Shown one piece after another: positions 1 through 9,168 of a stretch of DNA of 64,000 bases (its first letter is position 1; each line of letters begins with the position of its first letter). Under the pieces are notes generated by a model. That model was given only the letters and a program-made list of their open reading frames with translations. It was not told the DNA's origin and ran no database searches. The position numbers were made by a program, and so were the translations under genes. Origin of the DNA: an uncultured Bryobacterales bacterium (GTDB lineage: Bacteria; Acidobacteriota; Terriglobia; Bryobacterales; UBA6623); the NCBI GenBank assembly GCA_958295955.1, contig OY282420.1:2308435-2372434 (forward strand), read 5' to 3'.

Positions 1-551
1 ATGCGGGATTTCACCGTGCCGGGGGCAATCCCCAGCGTCTCGGCAATTTCGTTGTAGGCGAGTCCTTCGATATCGCGTAGAACCACGGCCTGACGCAGGC
101 GCTCATCGAGCTCGCGCAGTCCGCATTCCAGGGCCATGCGCACTTCCCGGCGCTGCATCGAATCGAACGGCGTCTCGACCGAAGCGGCCGGCAACTCCCA
201 ATCTCGGCCGGCGCCGCCGTCCCGGGCGCCGTTGGCGACCTCGCGGAGGCGGCGCCGCGCGAACCAGCGCCGCCGGTTGGCGGCCTCATGGACCGCAATG
301 CGGTAAATCCAGGTCTTCAGGCTCGCATCCTCGCGGAACTCCCCGATCTTGCGAAAAACCTTCAGGAAAACTTCTTGCGTTACGTCAGGCGCTTCGCTGG
401 GGTCGTCCAGCAAGCGATAGACGAAGGAATAAATCGAGTTCTGATAGCGTTCGAGCAATTGCTCGAAACTGTGCGCCGAGCCGCATTTGAGGCCGCGGAC
501 GAGGGCGGAATCGGGATCCGCGCGGACAGCGTCGAGTTTCAGTTCCGGCAC
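1..551 (-). CDS. ECF-type RNA polymerase sigma factor, 3' end cut by window edge
   Basis: Reading the minus strand from a GTG at 551 gives 183 codons with no stop before the window edge. The start is supported by AAGGAG six bases upstream. Region 2 is clear: FEQLLERYQNSIYSFVYRLL, then the DVTQEVFLKVFRKIGEFR core and KTWIYRIAVHEAANRRR. After a variable linker comes region 4 (RELDERLRQAVVLRDIEGLA, then YNEIAETLGIAPGTVKSR), the helix-turn-helix that reads the -35 box. It would direct RNA polymerase to a stress or surface regulon. No anti-sigma gene is visible because the downstream side is outside the window. Confidence 0.9.
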   Translation of the reverse strand, partial: MPELKLDAVRADPDSALVRGLKCGSAHSFEQLLERYQNSIYSFVYRLLDDPSEAPDVTQEVFLKVFRKIGEFREDASLKTWIYRIAVHEAANRRRWFARRRLREVANGARDGGAGRDWELPAASVETPFDSMQRREVRMALECGLRELDERLRQAVVLRDIEGLAYNEIAETLGIAPGTVKSR

Positions 552-704
552 TCGTTTCTCCTTGCCTCTCTGCCTCTGCCTTTCGCTCCGCTTCAGCGTA
601 CCAGCCGGGGAGCCGGCGAACAACCCTTCGTTCCGGCCCGGCGTAACTAGAGACACCGCCAAGCCTCGATTGGTTCCCTGAAAGCGGAATGGAGCCGCCG
701 CCAC

Positions 705-735
705 GGCCGGTGAATAGCGGCCGGCGGATAGCAAA
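705..735. repeat. short intergenic repeat, copy 1
   Basis: The 16-mer GGCCGGTGAATAGCGG at 705-720, followed by a related GGCGGATAGC, sits just past the 3' end of the decayed NHL/TIGR03437 gene. The identical 16-mer occurs at 12936-12951, and a related inverted form (CGCTATCCGCCGTTCGCTAT) lies near 10510-10535. No coding role is seen. Confidence 0.5.
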
Positions 736-745
736 ATCGCGGCTA

Positions 746-1459
746 TTACTCCACGGCAACGGTCACGCCGGCTTGGCTCGTTCTGCCGCCGATGGCGATG
801 GGCGCCTCCGCCGCGGCGGACGGCGCGATGTCTGCGGGAACTTCGACCAGCACCATGTCCACCGCCGCCGGCGTCGGCGCCGAACCTGAAAACAGCACGC
901 CGCCCGCAGCGACCGCCACGCTGCCGATGCTTACCCGCGGGCGCTCCGCCGTGACCGTAACCACCGCCTCTTCGTCTTCGCGCAGGCTGCCGCTCGCCGG
1001 AGATCCAACGCTGCGCGGGCTGCGCGCGGAAATCCACAGCGCCGTTCTCGGCGTACAAGACGACCTCCTGCGCCGCCGGCGCGTCGTTTTGCCGCAGCAC
1101 GAACGCCAACTCCAAGGTTCGCGCGCGCCGCGGCCTTGCGGATGCGCTGGTTGTTGCGATCGGCGATGTAGCAGGTTGCCCGCTCAGTCCAGCGCCAAGC
1201 CAAAGGGGTAGTTCAGTTGCGCGCCCACGGCCGCGCCGCCGTCCCCGCTGTAGCCTTCCGTCCCGTTTCCCGCCACCGTGGAGATCACCCCCGCGGCGTC
1301 CACCTTGCGGATGCGGTGGTTGTCGGTATCTGCGATGTACAGGTTGCCCGCGCCGTCCGGCGCCACGCCGACGGGGTTGTTCAGTTGCGCCGCCGCGGCC
1401 GCGCCGCCGTCCCCGCTGAAGCCTTGCGTCCCGCCCCCCACGACCGTCTCGGCATGCAT
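746..1459 (-). pseudogene. decayed NHL-repeat / TIGR03437 protein
   Basis: The fragments match, in order, the intact gene at 13204-14733. From 1459 to about 1185 one frame encodes NHL repeats (NLYIADTDNHRIRKV, two FSGDGG/YSGDGG turns). It then hits a TGA where a Gly codon is expected, followed by a one-base insertion before YIADRNNQRIRKA. A third frame covers the segment matching LAFVLRQ-DAPAAQ-VVLYAE. About 8 bases are missing near 1000. Near 949-952 the text jumps to the C-terminal tail (RVSIGSVAVAAGGVLFSG), skipping about 759 bp relative to the intact copy. No signal peptide remains. Multiple independent lesions make sequencing error unlikely. Confidence 0.85.
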
Positions 1460-1534
1460 CTGAGCCGGCCGAGAGAGCTTCCGCCGGCTGCATACAGGCC
1501 GCGCGCTTTGGATGCGACCCCTGCTGCGCGCTGC

Positions 1535-2725
1535 TCAAGGCGCGCTATCGACCCGCTCGATCTTGTCTTTGCCGTTGAGCTCGTAAACGTATCCCCGCCA
1601 GGCGATGCGGCGGGTGAGGCTCGAGCGGACGAGGCTGTAGAGCCATACCCAGGTGGCGATCGGGGTCATCCAGAAGTACGCCCAGCCGTATGCCGCGAGC
1701 CGGTCTTCGCGGTCGGGGAACATCAATGCCGCGGCGTAGCCTCGCATGCCTCCCTTGGCCATGCCGGAAACCAGAACGATTACCAGCACGGCGAGGCCGA
1801 GCAGGTTGCCCGCGGCCAGTTGGACGAGCGAGAGGAGCATCGCCGCGCAATAGACGACGTGGCCGATGAAAGCAGGCAGCCAGAGGTCGAAGCGGTAAAC
1901 CCTGGTAATGACCAGTTGGCGCGCGGCCCAGCGCAGAAACTCCCGGGCGCTGCATTGACCGGTAGTCGCCACCATCGCTTCGGGGACGAAGCGGATGCCC
2001 CGGCCGGCTGCTTGCAGCGCCTCCCGGAGCCGGCAGTCGTCGCTGACCGTGCCCCGCCAGAAATCCACGACTCGGGCGGAGTCGAAGACCTCGCGGTGGA
2101 TCGCCATGCCGCCGCCCCAAGCGAAGTTCTTGTCTTTCGCGCTCATGCTGCCGGCGATGGTCGAGTCCCAGACGCTGCGCAGCAGCGGCCAGAAATCGGC
2201 CTTTTCGGGGAAATGCCAACGGAAGGCGGTGGTTGCGCCCAGGGCTTCCTCTTCCAGCGGAGCGACGAGACGCCGCAGCCAATCGGCGCGGACCTGTCCG
2301 TCGGAGTCGGCGAAGACAAAGACCTCCGACTCGCGCCGCGCGGCGCCGACGGCGGCGATGAGGTTGTGAACTTTTTCGCCGGCGCCGGCGGGAGGCTCGC
2401 CGGACACGACTAGGCGAAAGTTCTCGCCCAGCGTCAGGCGGGCCGCGGAGACGGCCGGGTCAGCTTCGTCGCGGCAAACGACGATCAACTCGTAGTCGGG
2501 ATAGTTCTGGGTTCCCAGCGAGCGCAGGTTGGCGGCGAGGTCGTGATCGATCCCCTTGACGGGAAGAATCAGCGTCGCCTTGGGGGTATAAGGGTCGGGG
2601 TCGGGTTCGTCCAGGCGCGCCATGCGTTCCTGGACATACTCCAGATAGGCCCGGCCGTTTTTTACCGAGACGAGCGCGGCCAGAACGGCCGGAACGGCAA
2701 AGATCCAAAAAAGAACTTCCGGCAA
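1535..2725 (-). CDS. membrane glycosyltransferase, GT2/GT21 (ceramide-glucosyltransferase-like)
   Basis: This 396-aa protein begins with a membrane segment (about residues 4-22), followed by a GT-A domain (about 48-275) and at least three C-terminal membrane helices (about 275-375). The DxD-type motif is ADSDGQV (D140, D142), the D3 motif is SDD (229-230), and EFLRW (262-266) stands where ceramide glucosyltransferases carry (Q/R)xxRW. Related bacterial proteins add a sugar to lipid acceptors, including hopanoids or diacylglycerol (HpnI and GT21 families). The start is TTG with GGAGAG upstream, 15 bp after the stop of the phosphatase gene, so the two are probably co-transcribed. The acceptor cannot be read from the sequence. 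Confidence 0.8.
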   Translation of the reverse strand: MPEVLFWIFAVPAVLAALVSVKNGRAYLEYVQERMARLDEPDPDPYTPKATLILPVKGIDHDLAANLRSLGTQNYPDYELIVVCRDEADPAVSAARLTLGENFRLVVSGEPPAGAGEKVHNLIAAVGAARRESEVFVFADSDGQVRADWLRRLVAPLEEEALGATTAFRWHFPEKADFWPLLRSVWDSTIAGSMSAKDKNFAWGGGMAIHREVFDSARVVDFWRGTVSDDCRLREALQAAGRGIRFVPEAMVATTGQCSAREFLRWAARQLVITRVYRFDLWLPAFIGHVVYCAAMLLSLVQLAAGNLLGLAVLVIVLVSGMAKGGMRGYAAALMFPDREDRLAAYGWAYFWMTPIATWVWLYSLVRSSLTRRIAWRGYVYELNGKDKIERVDSAP

Positions 2726-2740
2726 GGCGGTCTCTCCGGC

Positions 2741-4540
2741 CTACTTTGCGGCCTGGATCGTTTCGGCGTAGAGCAGATCGCCGGTCAGGCCGTCGTAATA
2801 CTGGAAGATTGCCTGCGGCCGCGCGTAGGCGGCCCAGAACTCCTTGCCGCGCGGGTTGGGGATGCGGAAGACGTTGTTGATGTTGACCACGGCATAGATG
2901 GGCCGCCTGTTGCCCTTGCTGGCTTCGTTGGGAATGAACGACGACCAGCGGATATCGACCGTCTTCCCCCGTGAGGCGAACGGGCCGTTGGTGGGGCGGT
3001 CGTTTTCTTCTGCGAGGATATGGTTGCCGGAGTTGTGCGGTCCGGAGGCGAACTCCCAGACCCGATCGGTGATCTTGATGGCGAAGCTGTTGTGCAGGTC
3101 GCCGGTGAGCACGAATACGGGCTTGCCGAGCGAGTCCCAGAAATCGATCAGTTCGTTGCGCTCGGCGGCGACGGCCGTCCAAGCCTCGTCTTTGTTGCCT
3201 TTTTCCTCACCGGCGCGAATGTGCGGGACCATCAAGTTGACGGAAGAGACGATGAAGAGGAAGTCTGCGCCGCTGTCGCGCATGGCCTCCTGCAGCCATT
3301 TCTTCTGGCGCTTGCCCAGGATCGAGACGTCGGCGTCGAAGGGGTTGTCGATGTCGTGCATTTGCCTGTGGCTGCGCGTGTCGACGTAGAAGAACTCGAC
3401 GTTGGCGATTTTTTGGCGGAAGTGTGAGAAACGTCCGATGGAGTAGGAGACTTCGCTGTCGGCCCGGGGGGCGGGCGAGATGCGCAGGCGGTTGCGGTCG
3501 AGGATTTCTTCGATGGCGTAAACCCCGGCGTTGGGGTCGCCTCCGGCGCGGTCGAGAGCGGCGCGGTTGACTCCGGCATCGGGCGTGCCCCAATGGACGG
3601 TCAGCGTGCCGGCTTCTTCGAGTTTCAGTTCGCGGAAGTCGGCATCGTTGTCCACCAGCGTCTCGCTGCCCCGTTTGAGCGCGGTGCGGCCGAAATGGAT
3701 GTCCTGCCGCCAACCGACCGGGTTCGACCAGCCCAGGTAGTCGTACCAGGCGCGGGCGCCGATGTCGCGGAAGGCGGGGCGGCGGTGGCGCAGCCCCGGA
3801 GTGCCTGCGCCGTTCAGGTCGTTCAGCATTTCGTGGTCGTCGAACATGAAAAACGACGGGACCTCGCGGTGCCAGGCGGCCAGATTCTTGCCGCGGGAGA
3901 GATAGAGCTTGTAGTTTTCCCAGACGCCGACGATGGTCGGGGCGAGCGCGACGATGCGCGGCAGCCGCGCGGCGCCGGTCTGCCGCCGCCAGTCCGCCGG
4001 CGGGTAGTCGCGCATCTCTTCGTAAAGCCAGTCGCCGTCAAGGATGGCGAAGTCGATTTTCCGCTCGATCTCGCGCAGCATGGTTCCGAAGCCCGGCAGC
4101 GAGGGGTCGGACGGCTGGTTGTTGCCGCAGCCGTATTCGAAGCTGAAATTGAACAGGCCCTCGGGGTTGTGCTGGGGGTGCAGGCGGGTTGTCCGGTCGG
4201 GCAAAGTTCGGAAGTCTCCGCGCAAGTCGGCGTGGGAACGCGGGCCGGGGTCGCCCTTGACCTCGTAGTAATAGCGGGTGTCGGGCGCGAGGCCGGTGAT
4301 GTGGACCCAGGAAGCGTTATCGCGGTCGAGGGCGGTGCGCGCGGCCGGCGACTGCCGGTTGAGCCGGTCGGGGTCGGTTCCGTAGCGGACGCTGAACTCG
4401 CCGGGGCGCCGGGTGCGCGCCCAAACGCCGATTTCGGTCGAGCCCAGGCGACCGAGAATCGGTCCGTGAGTGATCTCTTGCGCGAGCAGGGAACAAGCGG
4501 ACAGACATGCGGCGGGAATGAGTCGTTTCATTTGCGTCAT
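2741..4540 (-). CDS. secreted PhoD-like metallophosphatase
   Basis: The 599-aa product has a signal peptide (MKRLIPAACLSACSLLAQ, the second Met being an alternative start). A fibronectin-like N-terminal PhoD domain follows (ITGLAPDTRYYYEVKGD). The calcineurin-like phosphatase core shows metal-site motifs ILDGDWLYEE, FMFDDHEMLND and VLTGDLHNSFA, plus SGPHNSGNH near the C-terminus. PhoD enzymes are exported phosphodiesterases/phosphomonoesterases active on phospholipid or teichoic-type esters. It lies first in a two-gene unit with the membrane glycosyltransferase, which hints at lipid or envelope remodelling. The promoter must lie in the 77-bp divergent gap shared with the carboxylase gene. Confidence 0.87.
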   Translation of the reverse strand: MTQMKRLIPAACLSACSLLAQEITHGPILGRLGSTEIGVWARTRRPGEFSVRYGTDPDRLNRQSPAARTALDRDNASWVHITGLAPDTRYYYEVKGDPGPRSHADLRGDFRTLPDRTTRLHPQHNPEGLFNFSFEYGCGNNQPSDPSLPGFGTMLREIERKIDFAILDGDWLYEEMRDYPPADWRRQTGAARLPRIVALAPTIVGVWENYKLYLSRGKNLAAWHREVPSFFMFDDHEMLNDLNGAGTPGLRHRRPAFRDIGARAWYDYLGWSNPVGWRQDIHFGRTALKRGSETLVDNDADFRELKLEEAGTLTVHWGTPDAGVNRAALDRAGGDPNAGVYAIEEILDRNRLRISPAPRADSEVSYSIGRFSHFRQKIANVEFFYVDTRSHRQMHDIDNPFDADVSILGKRQKKWLQEAMRDSGADFLFIVSSVNLMVPHIRAGEEKGNKDEAWTAVAAERNELIDFWDSLGKPVFVLTGDLHNSFAIKITDRVWEFASGPHNSGNHILAEENDRPTNGPFASRGKTVDIRWSSFIPNEASKGNRRPIYAVVNINNVFRIPNPRGKEFWAAYARPQAIFQYYDGLTGDLLYAETIQAAK

Positions 4541-4617
4541 TGCGGCGAACCGTCACCAGAGTAGCCGATTCCGCCGCCTGCCCGCTTTGCGCGGCGCCGT
4601 GATAAGTTTGGGGATTC

Positions 4618-6168
4618 ATGACCTTGGAAGAGAAACGCGCGGAGCTTGAGCGGAGAAACAAGGCGGCGTTGGCGGGCGGCGGACCCGAGCGCGCCGCGCG
4701 GCAACACGCGGCGGGGAAGCTTGCGGCGCGCGAGCGGTTGGACCTGTTGCTCGACGAGGGCAGCTTCCAGGAATTGGACCGGCTGGTCGTCCACGACTGC
4801 GCCGACTTCGGCATGGACGCGCAGAAAATACCGGGCGACGGCTTCGTGACGGGATACGGACGCATCGACGGCCGGCCGGTTTACGTTTTTGCGCACGACT
4901 TTACCGTTTTCGGCGGCTCGCTTTCGCTCGCAAACGCCGGGAAAATCTGCAAGGTGATGGACCTGGCGGTGAAGAACGGGGCGCCGCTGATCGGCTTGAA
5001 CGATTCGGGCGGCGCGCGGATTCAGGAAGGCGTGGCGTCGCTGGCCGGTTACGCCGACATCTTCCTGCGCAACACGCTGGCGAGCGGCGTCGTTCCCCAA
5101 ATCTCGGCCGTCATGGGGCCGTGCGCCGGGGGCGCGGTGTATTCGCCGGCGATTACCGACTTCGTATTCATGGTCGACAAGACCAGCTACATGTTCGTCA
5201 CCGGGCCGGAGGTGATCAAGACGGTGACCCAAGAGGAAGTCACCAAGGAAGAGTTGGGCGGGGCGCATACCCACAACGAAATCAGCGGGGTGGCGCACTT
5301 TCTGGCGGCGGACGATACGCACTGCCTGCAGATGATCCGCGAGTTGCTTTCGTTTCTGCCCTCGAACAATCTGGACGACGCTCCGCTGCGCGCGTCCGGC
5401 GACCCCGTCGACCGCGCCGACGAGAGCTTGGATGCGGTCGTGCCCGCCGATGCGAAAACCCCCTACGACATCAAGGAAATCGTCGCGGCCGTCGTCGATG
5501 ACGGATATTTTTTCGAGGTGCAAGAGCGCTTCGCCAAGAACATCGTGGTCGGCTTTGCGCGGCTCGCCGGCCGGTCGGTGGGCATCGTGGCCAACCAGCC
5601 CGCGGTGCTGGCCGGGTGCCTGGATATCGATGCATCGCTCAAGGGAGCGCGGTTCGTGCGCTTCTGCGACGCCTTCAACATTCCGCTCGTCACCTTCGAA
5701 GACGTGCCCGGATTCCTGCCCGGAACGCGCCAGGAGTACGGCGGAATCATCAAGCATGGGGCGAAGCTGCTGTATGCGTTTTGCGAGGCCGTCGTCCCCA
5801 AAATCACGGTCATCACGCGCAAAGCCTACGGCGGGGCGTACTGCGTGATGGGCTCGAAGCATATCGGCGCCGATGTCAACTTCGCTTACCCCACGGCCGA
5901 GATCGCGGTGATGGGGCCCGAAGGCGCCGTAAACATTCTCTACAGGCGTGAGTTGGCGGCGGCGGACGACCCCGATGCCTTTTGGGCGCAAAAAATCGAG
6001 GAGTTCAAGACGCGGTTCGCCAACCCCTATAAAGCCGCCGAGAAAGGATGGGTCGACGAGGTGATCGAGCCCCGGCGCACGCGGCCCAAGCTCATCTCCG
6101 CCCTGCAGATGCTGGAGAACAAGACCGATTCGATGCCGCGCAAGAAGCACGGGAACATACCGCTGTGA
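4618..6168 (+). CDS. pccB: acyl-CoA (propionyl-CoA) carboxylase, carboxyltransferase beta subunit
   Basis: The 516-aa length is standard for this family. The N-terminal crotonase-fold half contains [20 protein letters not shown], the acyl-CoA oxyanion-hole element [12 protein letters not shown], and SGGARIQEG. The C-terminal half contains [19 protein letters not shown] and the carboxybiotin-site element [20 protein letters not shown]. The enzyme transfers carboxyl from biotin to propionyl-CoA (possibly acetyl-CoA), giving methylmalonyl-CoA. No biotin carboxylase or BCCP gene lies adjacent. MeaB and methylmalonyl-CoA epimerase at 62-63 kb fit the same pathway. The alternative reading is a methylmalonyl-CoA decarboxylase alpha chain, which has nearly the same sequence. 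Confidence 0.92.
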   Translation: MTLEEKRAELERRNKAALAGGGPERAARQHAAGKLAARERLDLLLDEGSFQELDRLVVHDCADFGMDAQKIPGDGFVTGYGRIDGRPVYVFAHDFTVFGGSLSLANAGKICKVMDLAVKNGAPLIGLNDSGGARIQEGVASLAGYADIFLRNTLASGVVPQISAVMGPCAGGAVYSPAITDFVFMVDKTSYMFVTGPEVIKTVTQEEVTKEELGGAHTHNEISGVAHFLAADDTHCLQMIRELLSFLPSNNLDDAPLRASGDPVDRADESLDAVVPADAKTPYDIKEIVAAVVDDGYFFEVQERFAKNIVVGFARLAGRSVGIVANQPAVLAGCLDIDASLKGARFVRFCDAFNIPLVTFEDVPGFLPGTRQEYGGIIKHGAKLLYAFCEAVVPKITVITRKAYGGAYCVMGSKHIGADVNFAYPTAEIAVMGPEGAVNILYRRELAAADDPDAFWAQKIEEFKTRFANPYKAAEKGWVDEVIEPRRTRPKLISALQMLENKTDSMPRKKHGNIPL

Positions 6169-6226
6169 TTCCCGCTTTTCAGCCGCGGCGGCGTGCTGCT
6201 ACGATGGCGGAAGCGCGAGGCGTTGC

Positions 6227-6718
6227 ATGAAGATTTTCCCTCGACTGTTGGCGGCCGCCGCCGCCGTTCTGTTTTTCTCCGTCGAAACCGCATCCGCCCA
6301 GCGGACGCACGGCTATGTTTTCGCCGCGCCCGGAGTGGGCGGGATCGGCGTAAACGAAGGCTTGCTTCACGCCGGCGCAGGCGGGGAGCTGGGCCTGCCC
6401 ATGCGGCTCGGCGTCGGCGCGGAAGTGGGCGTGGTCGGGTCGTTCAAGAACATCCGCAACATCGACGAGACCAACACCCTTGCCTCGCTCAGCATCTATC
6501 GGCACTTCCCAACGCCCGGCCCTGTCGATCCCTACGCGTTCGGCGGCTACTCCAAGCTGCTGCGCGGCGAGACCGGAAACGGGTTCAATTTCGGTCTTGG
6601 AGCAAACCTGTCTCCTTGGGGGCGGCTCGGCTTCAAGGTCGAATTCCGGGGCCACGTTTTCTCGGGCGCCGACGATTCGGCGCAAGTGTGGCAGGGCCGC
6701 TTCGCGCTGATCTTTTAG
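6227..6718 (+). CDS. small predicted outer-membrane beta-barrel protein
   Basis: The 163-aa protein opens with a clear Sec signal peptide (MKIFPRLLAAAAAVLFFSVE, cleavage near ASA-QR). The remainder alternates Gly-rich and aromatic strands (LGVGAEVGVVG, PYAFGGYSKLLRG, FNFGLGANLSPWGRLGFKVE) and ends in FALIF, with a terminal Phe typical of barrels recognised by BamA. The size fits an eight-stranded OmpA/OmpX-like barrel. No specific family is recognised and function is unknown. It starts 58 bp after the carboxylase stop and may be transcribed separately. Confidence 0.75.
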   Translation: MKIFPRLLAAAAAVLFFSVETASAQRTHGYVFAAPGVGGIGVNEGLLHAGAGGELGLPMRLGVGAEVGVVGSFKNIRNIDETNTLASLSIYRHFPTPGPVDPYAFGGYSKLLRGETGNGFNFGLGANLSPWGRLGFKVEFRGHVFSGADDSAQVWQGRFALIF

Positions 6719-6747
6719 CCGCGGGCGCCTCTGCTAAAATACGCCGC

Positions 6748-7257
6748 ATGTCGCTTGCGCAATCTTTTCTCATGGAGTTCGACCAGGAGATGGCGAACAC
6801 CCGCAAAATACTGGCGTTGGTTCCCGAAGACCGGTTCGATTTCGCGCCGCACGAGAAGTCGATGAAGCTCGGCTATCTCGCCGGACATATTGCCGATGCG
6901 CCCGGCTGGATCGTGCCGACCGTCAACACTGCCGAGTTCGATATCCGGCCCGTCGGCGGCCCCGTTTACAAGCCCTTCGAGCCCCAGACCCGGGACGAGC
7001 TTCTGGCCCTGTTCGACAAGAACGTCGCCGCGGCGCAAGAAGCGGTCGGGGGCGCCGGCGACGACGATTTGACGGCGCTCTGGTCGCTGCTGGCGGGCGG
7101 CAAGACCTTGTTCACCATGCCGCGCATCGCCGTGTTGAAGAGCACGGTGCTGAACCACATCATCCACCACCGCGCGCAACTGGGCGTGTACCTGCGCATG
7201 AACGACGTCCCAATTCCGGGAATGTACGGCCCCTCGGCCGACGACCCGAGTTTTTAG
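6748..7257 (+). CDS. DinB-like metal-binding protein
   Basis: The 169-aa four-helix protein shows the DinB/YfiT metal triad: His in LGYLAGHIADAP near residue 50, and HIIHHRAQLGVYLRM near residues 137-151 supplying the HxxxH pair. Members bind a divalent metal and several act as thiol-dependent S-transferases, for example toward bacillithiol or mycothiol. The substrate here is unknown. The ATG at 6748 is chosen because the conserved first helix (SLAQSFLMEFDQEM) begins immediately after it; the reading frame stays open further upstream but shows no conserved sequence. Confidence 0.85.
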   Translation: MSLAQSFLMEFDQEMANTRKILALVPEDRFDFAPHEKSMKLGYLAGHIADAPGWIVPTVNTAEFDIRPVGGPVYKPFEPQTRDELLALFDKNVAAAQEAVGGAGDDDLTALWSLLAGGKTLFTMPRIAVLKSTVLNHIIHHRAQLGVYLRMNDVPIPGMYGPSADDPSF

Positions 7258-7282
7258 GGCGCGCCGCGGCCGGGATTTTTCT

Positions 7283-7894
7283 CTAGTTGACGCAGCAGGC
7301 GGATTTTTCGCCGTATTCGTCGTAGAGCGCGTCGAGCGCCGCGCGCAGTTCGCGGCACATGGTCCGGCAGGCCCCGAGCGCGGCTTGTTTCTCGCCGCCG
7401 GTCAAGGCGTCGAAGCGCTCGCGCAACGCTCGCGGCTCGTCTTCATCGACCTCGTGGACGGCGAAATACTCTTCACCGGCGGGGTCGAGCGCGTAGTGCT
7501 CGCGCAGGCCCTGCAGCTTCGAAGCGGCCGTGGCGGGCTGTTGGGCCTCGAATGCGTAGAGGGCGCCGATGGACTCCGCCGGAGCGGCGAAGAGCTTCCG
7601 GGCGGTTGCCGTCAGGCGAGCGACGCCCGCGTTCGACGGGGATTCGATGTCGGCGCCGAGAGCCCCGGCGAACCGCCTCCACAACTCGACGTGCGAGCGC
7701 TCGACCGCGGCGGTTGCGGAGTCGCCGTGAGCCTCCCACCCGCGGGGAACCGCGGCGATAAACGAGCCGTACTGGGCGGCGTAACTCTGCAGCGCGCCGA
7801 CGGGCAGCGTTCCGGCGCTCCAGGCTCGATAAAACTTGCTTTCCAGCAGATTCCAGCGCGCAATCGGCCGGTCGAGGGGATGGACGGTACTCAA
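7283..7894 (-). CDS. TenA/PqqC-fold protein resembling CADD-type p-aminobenzoate synthase, with an incomplete metal site
   Basis: This 203-aa all-helical protein has the haem-oxygenase-like di-iron fold. Segments like Chlamydia CADD are [11 protein letters not shown] near the N-terminus, [28 protein letters not shown] (Glu with a Lys ten residues later, matching CADD E142/K152) and [18 protein letters not shown] proteins make p-aminobenzoate for folate from an internal Tyr and Lys. Here the last motif is altered: the usual H-x3-D-x2-H reads H-x3-E-x2-P, and the first Glu ligand is not evident. It may therefore be a divergent or non-catalytic member. The C-terminus ends CCVN. Confidence 0.65.
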   Translation of the reverse strand: MSTVHPLDRPIARWNLLESKFYRAWSAGTLPVGALQSYAAQYGSFIAAVPRGWEAHGDSATAAVERSHVELWRRFAGALGADIESPSNAGVARLTATARKLFAAPAESIGALYAFEAQQPATAASKLQGLREHYALDPAGEEYFAVHEVDEDEPRALRERFDALTGGEKQAALGACRTMCRELRAALDALYDEYGEKSACCVN

Positions 7895-7995
7895 GATTTC
7901 GCACTCCTATGGGCGGCAAGCCCTGAACAGGAAAGAACCAGGATAGCGGGCGGCGCCCGCCGGCGGCAAGCGCGGCCGCTGATAGAATCGGACCA

Positions 7996-9144
7996 ATGGC
8001 TTTCGTGTCGGTCGAAGAAGCGGTAGAAGAGCTCCGCGCGCGCCGCATGATTGTCGTCATCGACGACGAAGACCGCGAAAACGAGGGCGATCTGACCATC
8101 GCCGCCGAGCATGTCACTCCCCAAATCATCAATTTCATGGCCAAGCACGGCCGCGGCTTGATTTGCCTGGCGATGACCGAACAGCGTCTGGAGCATTTGG
8201 CGATTCCCTTGGCCACGCGGCAGAATACGTCGCTGTTCGGCACCGCGTTTTGCGAACCGATCGACGCCGCTTCCGGGGTGACGACCGGCATCTCGGCGGC
8301 TGACCGCGCGCGCACGATTCAGGTGGCGATCGATCCCGCGGCGCGGACGGAAGACCTGGCGCGGCCGGGTCACGTGCCGCCGCTGCGCGCGCGCAAGGGC
8401 GGCGTGCTGGTGCGCGCGGGGCAGACCGAGGCCGCCGTCGATCTTGCCCGGCTCGCCGGCCTGATCCCCGCGGGCGTGATCTGCGAAATCATGAAAGACG
8501 ACGGCACGATGGCCCGCGTGCCCGACCTGCTCGAATTTTGCGCGGTTCACGGCCTGAAGATGCTCACCATCGCCGACTTGATCCGCTATCGACTGCAGCA
8601 CGAGGCTTACGTGCAGCGCGTCGGGGAGGGTGTTGTCGATACGGAATTCGGAGAATTTCTAACGGTCGCTTACCGCACGACGCTCGATGACGAGATCCAC
8701 CTGGCCCTGGTCAAAGGAGACGTGTCCGGCGGGGGTTCGGTGCTCGCGCGGATGCATGCGCAAGACCTGTTCGGCGACGTTTTCGCCTCGCGGCGGAACG
8801 CTTCGTACCGCTGGATTCACGATTCGCTGCGCATGATTGCAAGCGAAGGGCGGGGGGTGCTGGTCTATCTGCACCACGGCGGCCCGGGCTTCGGCCTCGA
8901 CAAGGGCGCGGGCTCCGTCGGCCGCATCGTCGCCCATCCGCAACTTGCCGGGACCGCGGGATCCGGCGGCGGCCGCAGGCTGCAATACGGCGTGGGCATC
9001 GGCGCGCAGATTCTCAAGGACCTGGGTCTCGAAAACATCCGCCTGCTGACCAACCGCCCGCGCCGGGTGGTCGGGCTCGAAGGGTTCGGCATCCACATCG
9101 AGGCGCAGATTCCCATCGCCGCGGGCGCCGCAAGCCGCAGATGA
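7996..9144 (+). CDS. ribBA: DHBP synthase with degenerate GTP cyclohydrolase II domain
   Basis: Residues 1 to about 205 form a normal RibB domain: [29 protein letters not shown], then [36 protein letters not shown] and [12 protein letters not shown]. This enzyme makes the four-carbon unit of riboflavin from ribulose 5-phosphate. The C-terminal half has the GTP cyclohydrolase II fold ([32 protein letters not shown]). However, the zinc motif normally reading SECLTGD..SLRCDCG is [18 protein letters not shown] (residues 253-270), with all three cysteines replaced by Asp, Arg and Ala. GTP cyclohydrolase activity is therefore unlikely. A separate RibA would be needed elsewhere in the genome. Confidence 0.9.
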   Translation: MAFVSVEEAVEELRARRMIVVIDDEDRENEGDLTIAAEHVTPQIINFMAKHGRGLICLAMTEQRLEHLAIPLATRQNTSLFGTAFCEPIDAASGVTTGISAADRARTIQVAIDPAARTEDLARPGHVPPLRARKGGVLVRAGQTEAAVDLARLAGLIPAGVICEIMKDDGTMARVPDLLEFCAVHGLKMLTIADLIRYRLQHEAYVQRVGEGVVDTEFGEFLTVAYRTTLDDEIHLALVKGDVSGGGSVLARMHAQDLFGDVFASRRNASYRWIHDSLRMIASEGRGVLVYLHHGGPGFGLDKGAGSVGRIVAHPQLAGTAGSGGGRRLQYGVGIGAQILKDLGLENIRLLTNRPRRVVGLEGFGIHIEAQIPIAAGAASRR

Positions 9145-9168
9145 CCGCCGCGGGCGCGGCCGCCTGTC

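Noticed and set aside
1217-2413. A 398-codon plus-strand frame over the glycosyltransferase gene
   Set aside because: It is antisense to a gene with complete GT motifs and spans the decayed NHL copy; no protein-like features.
4537-6150. Long minus-strand frame opposite the carboxylase gene
   Set aside because: The plus strand encodes a full, well-conserved carboxyltransferase; no motif is visible in the antisense frame.
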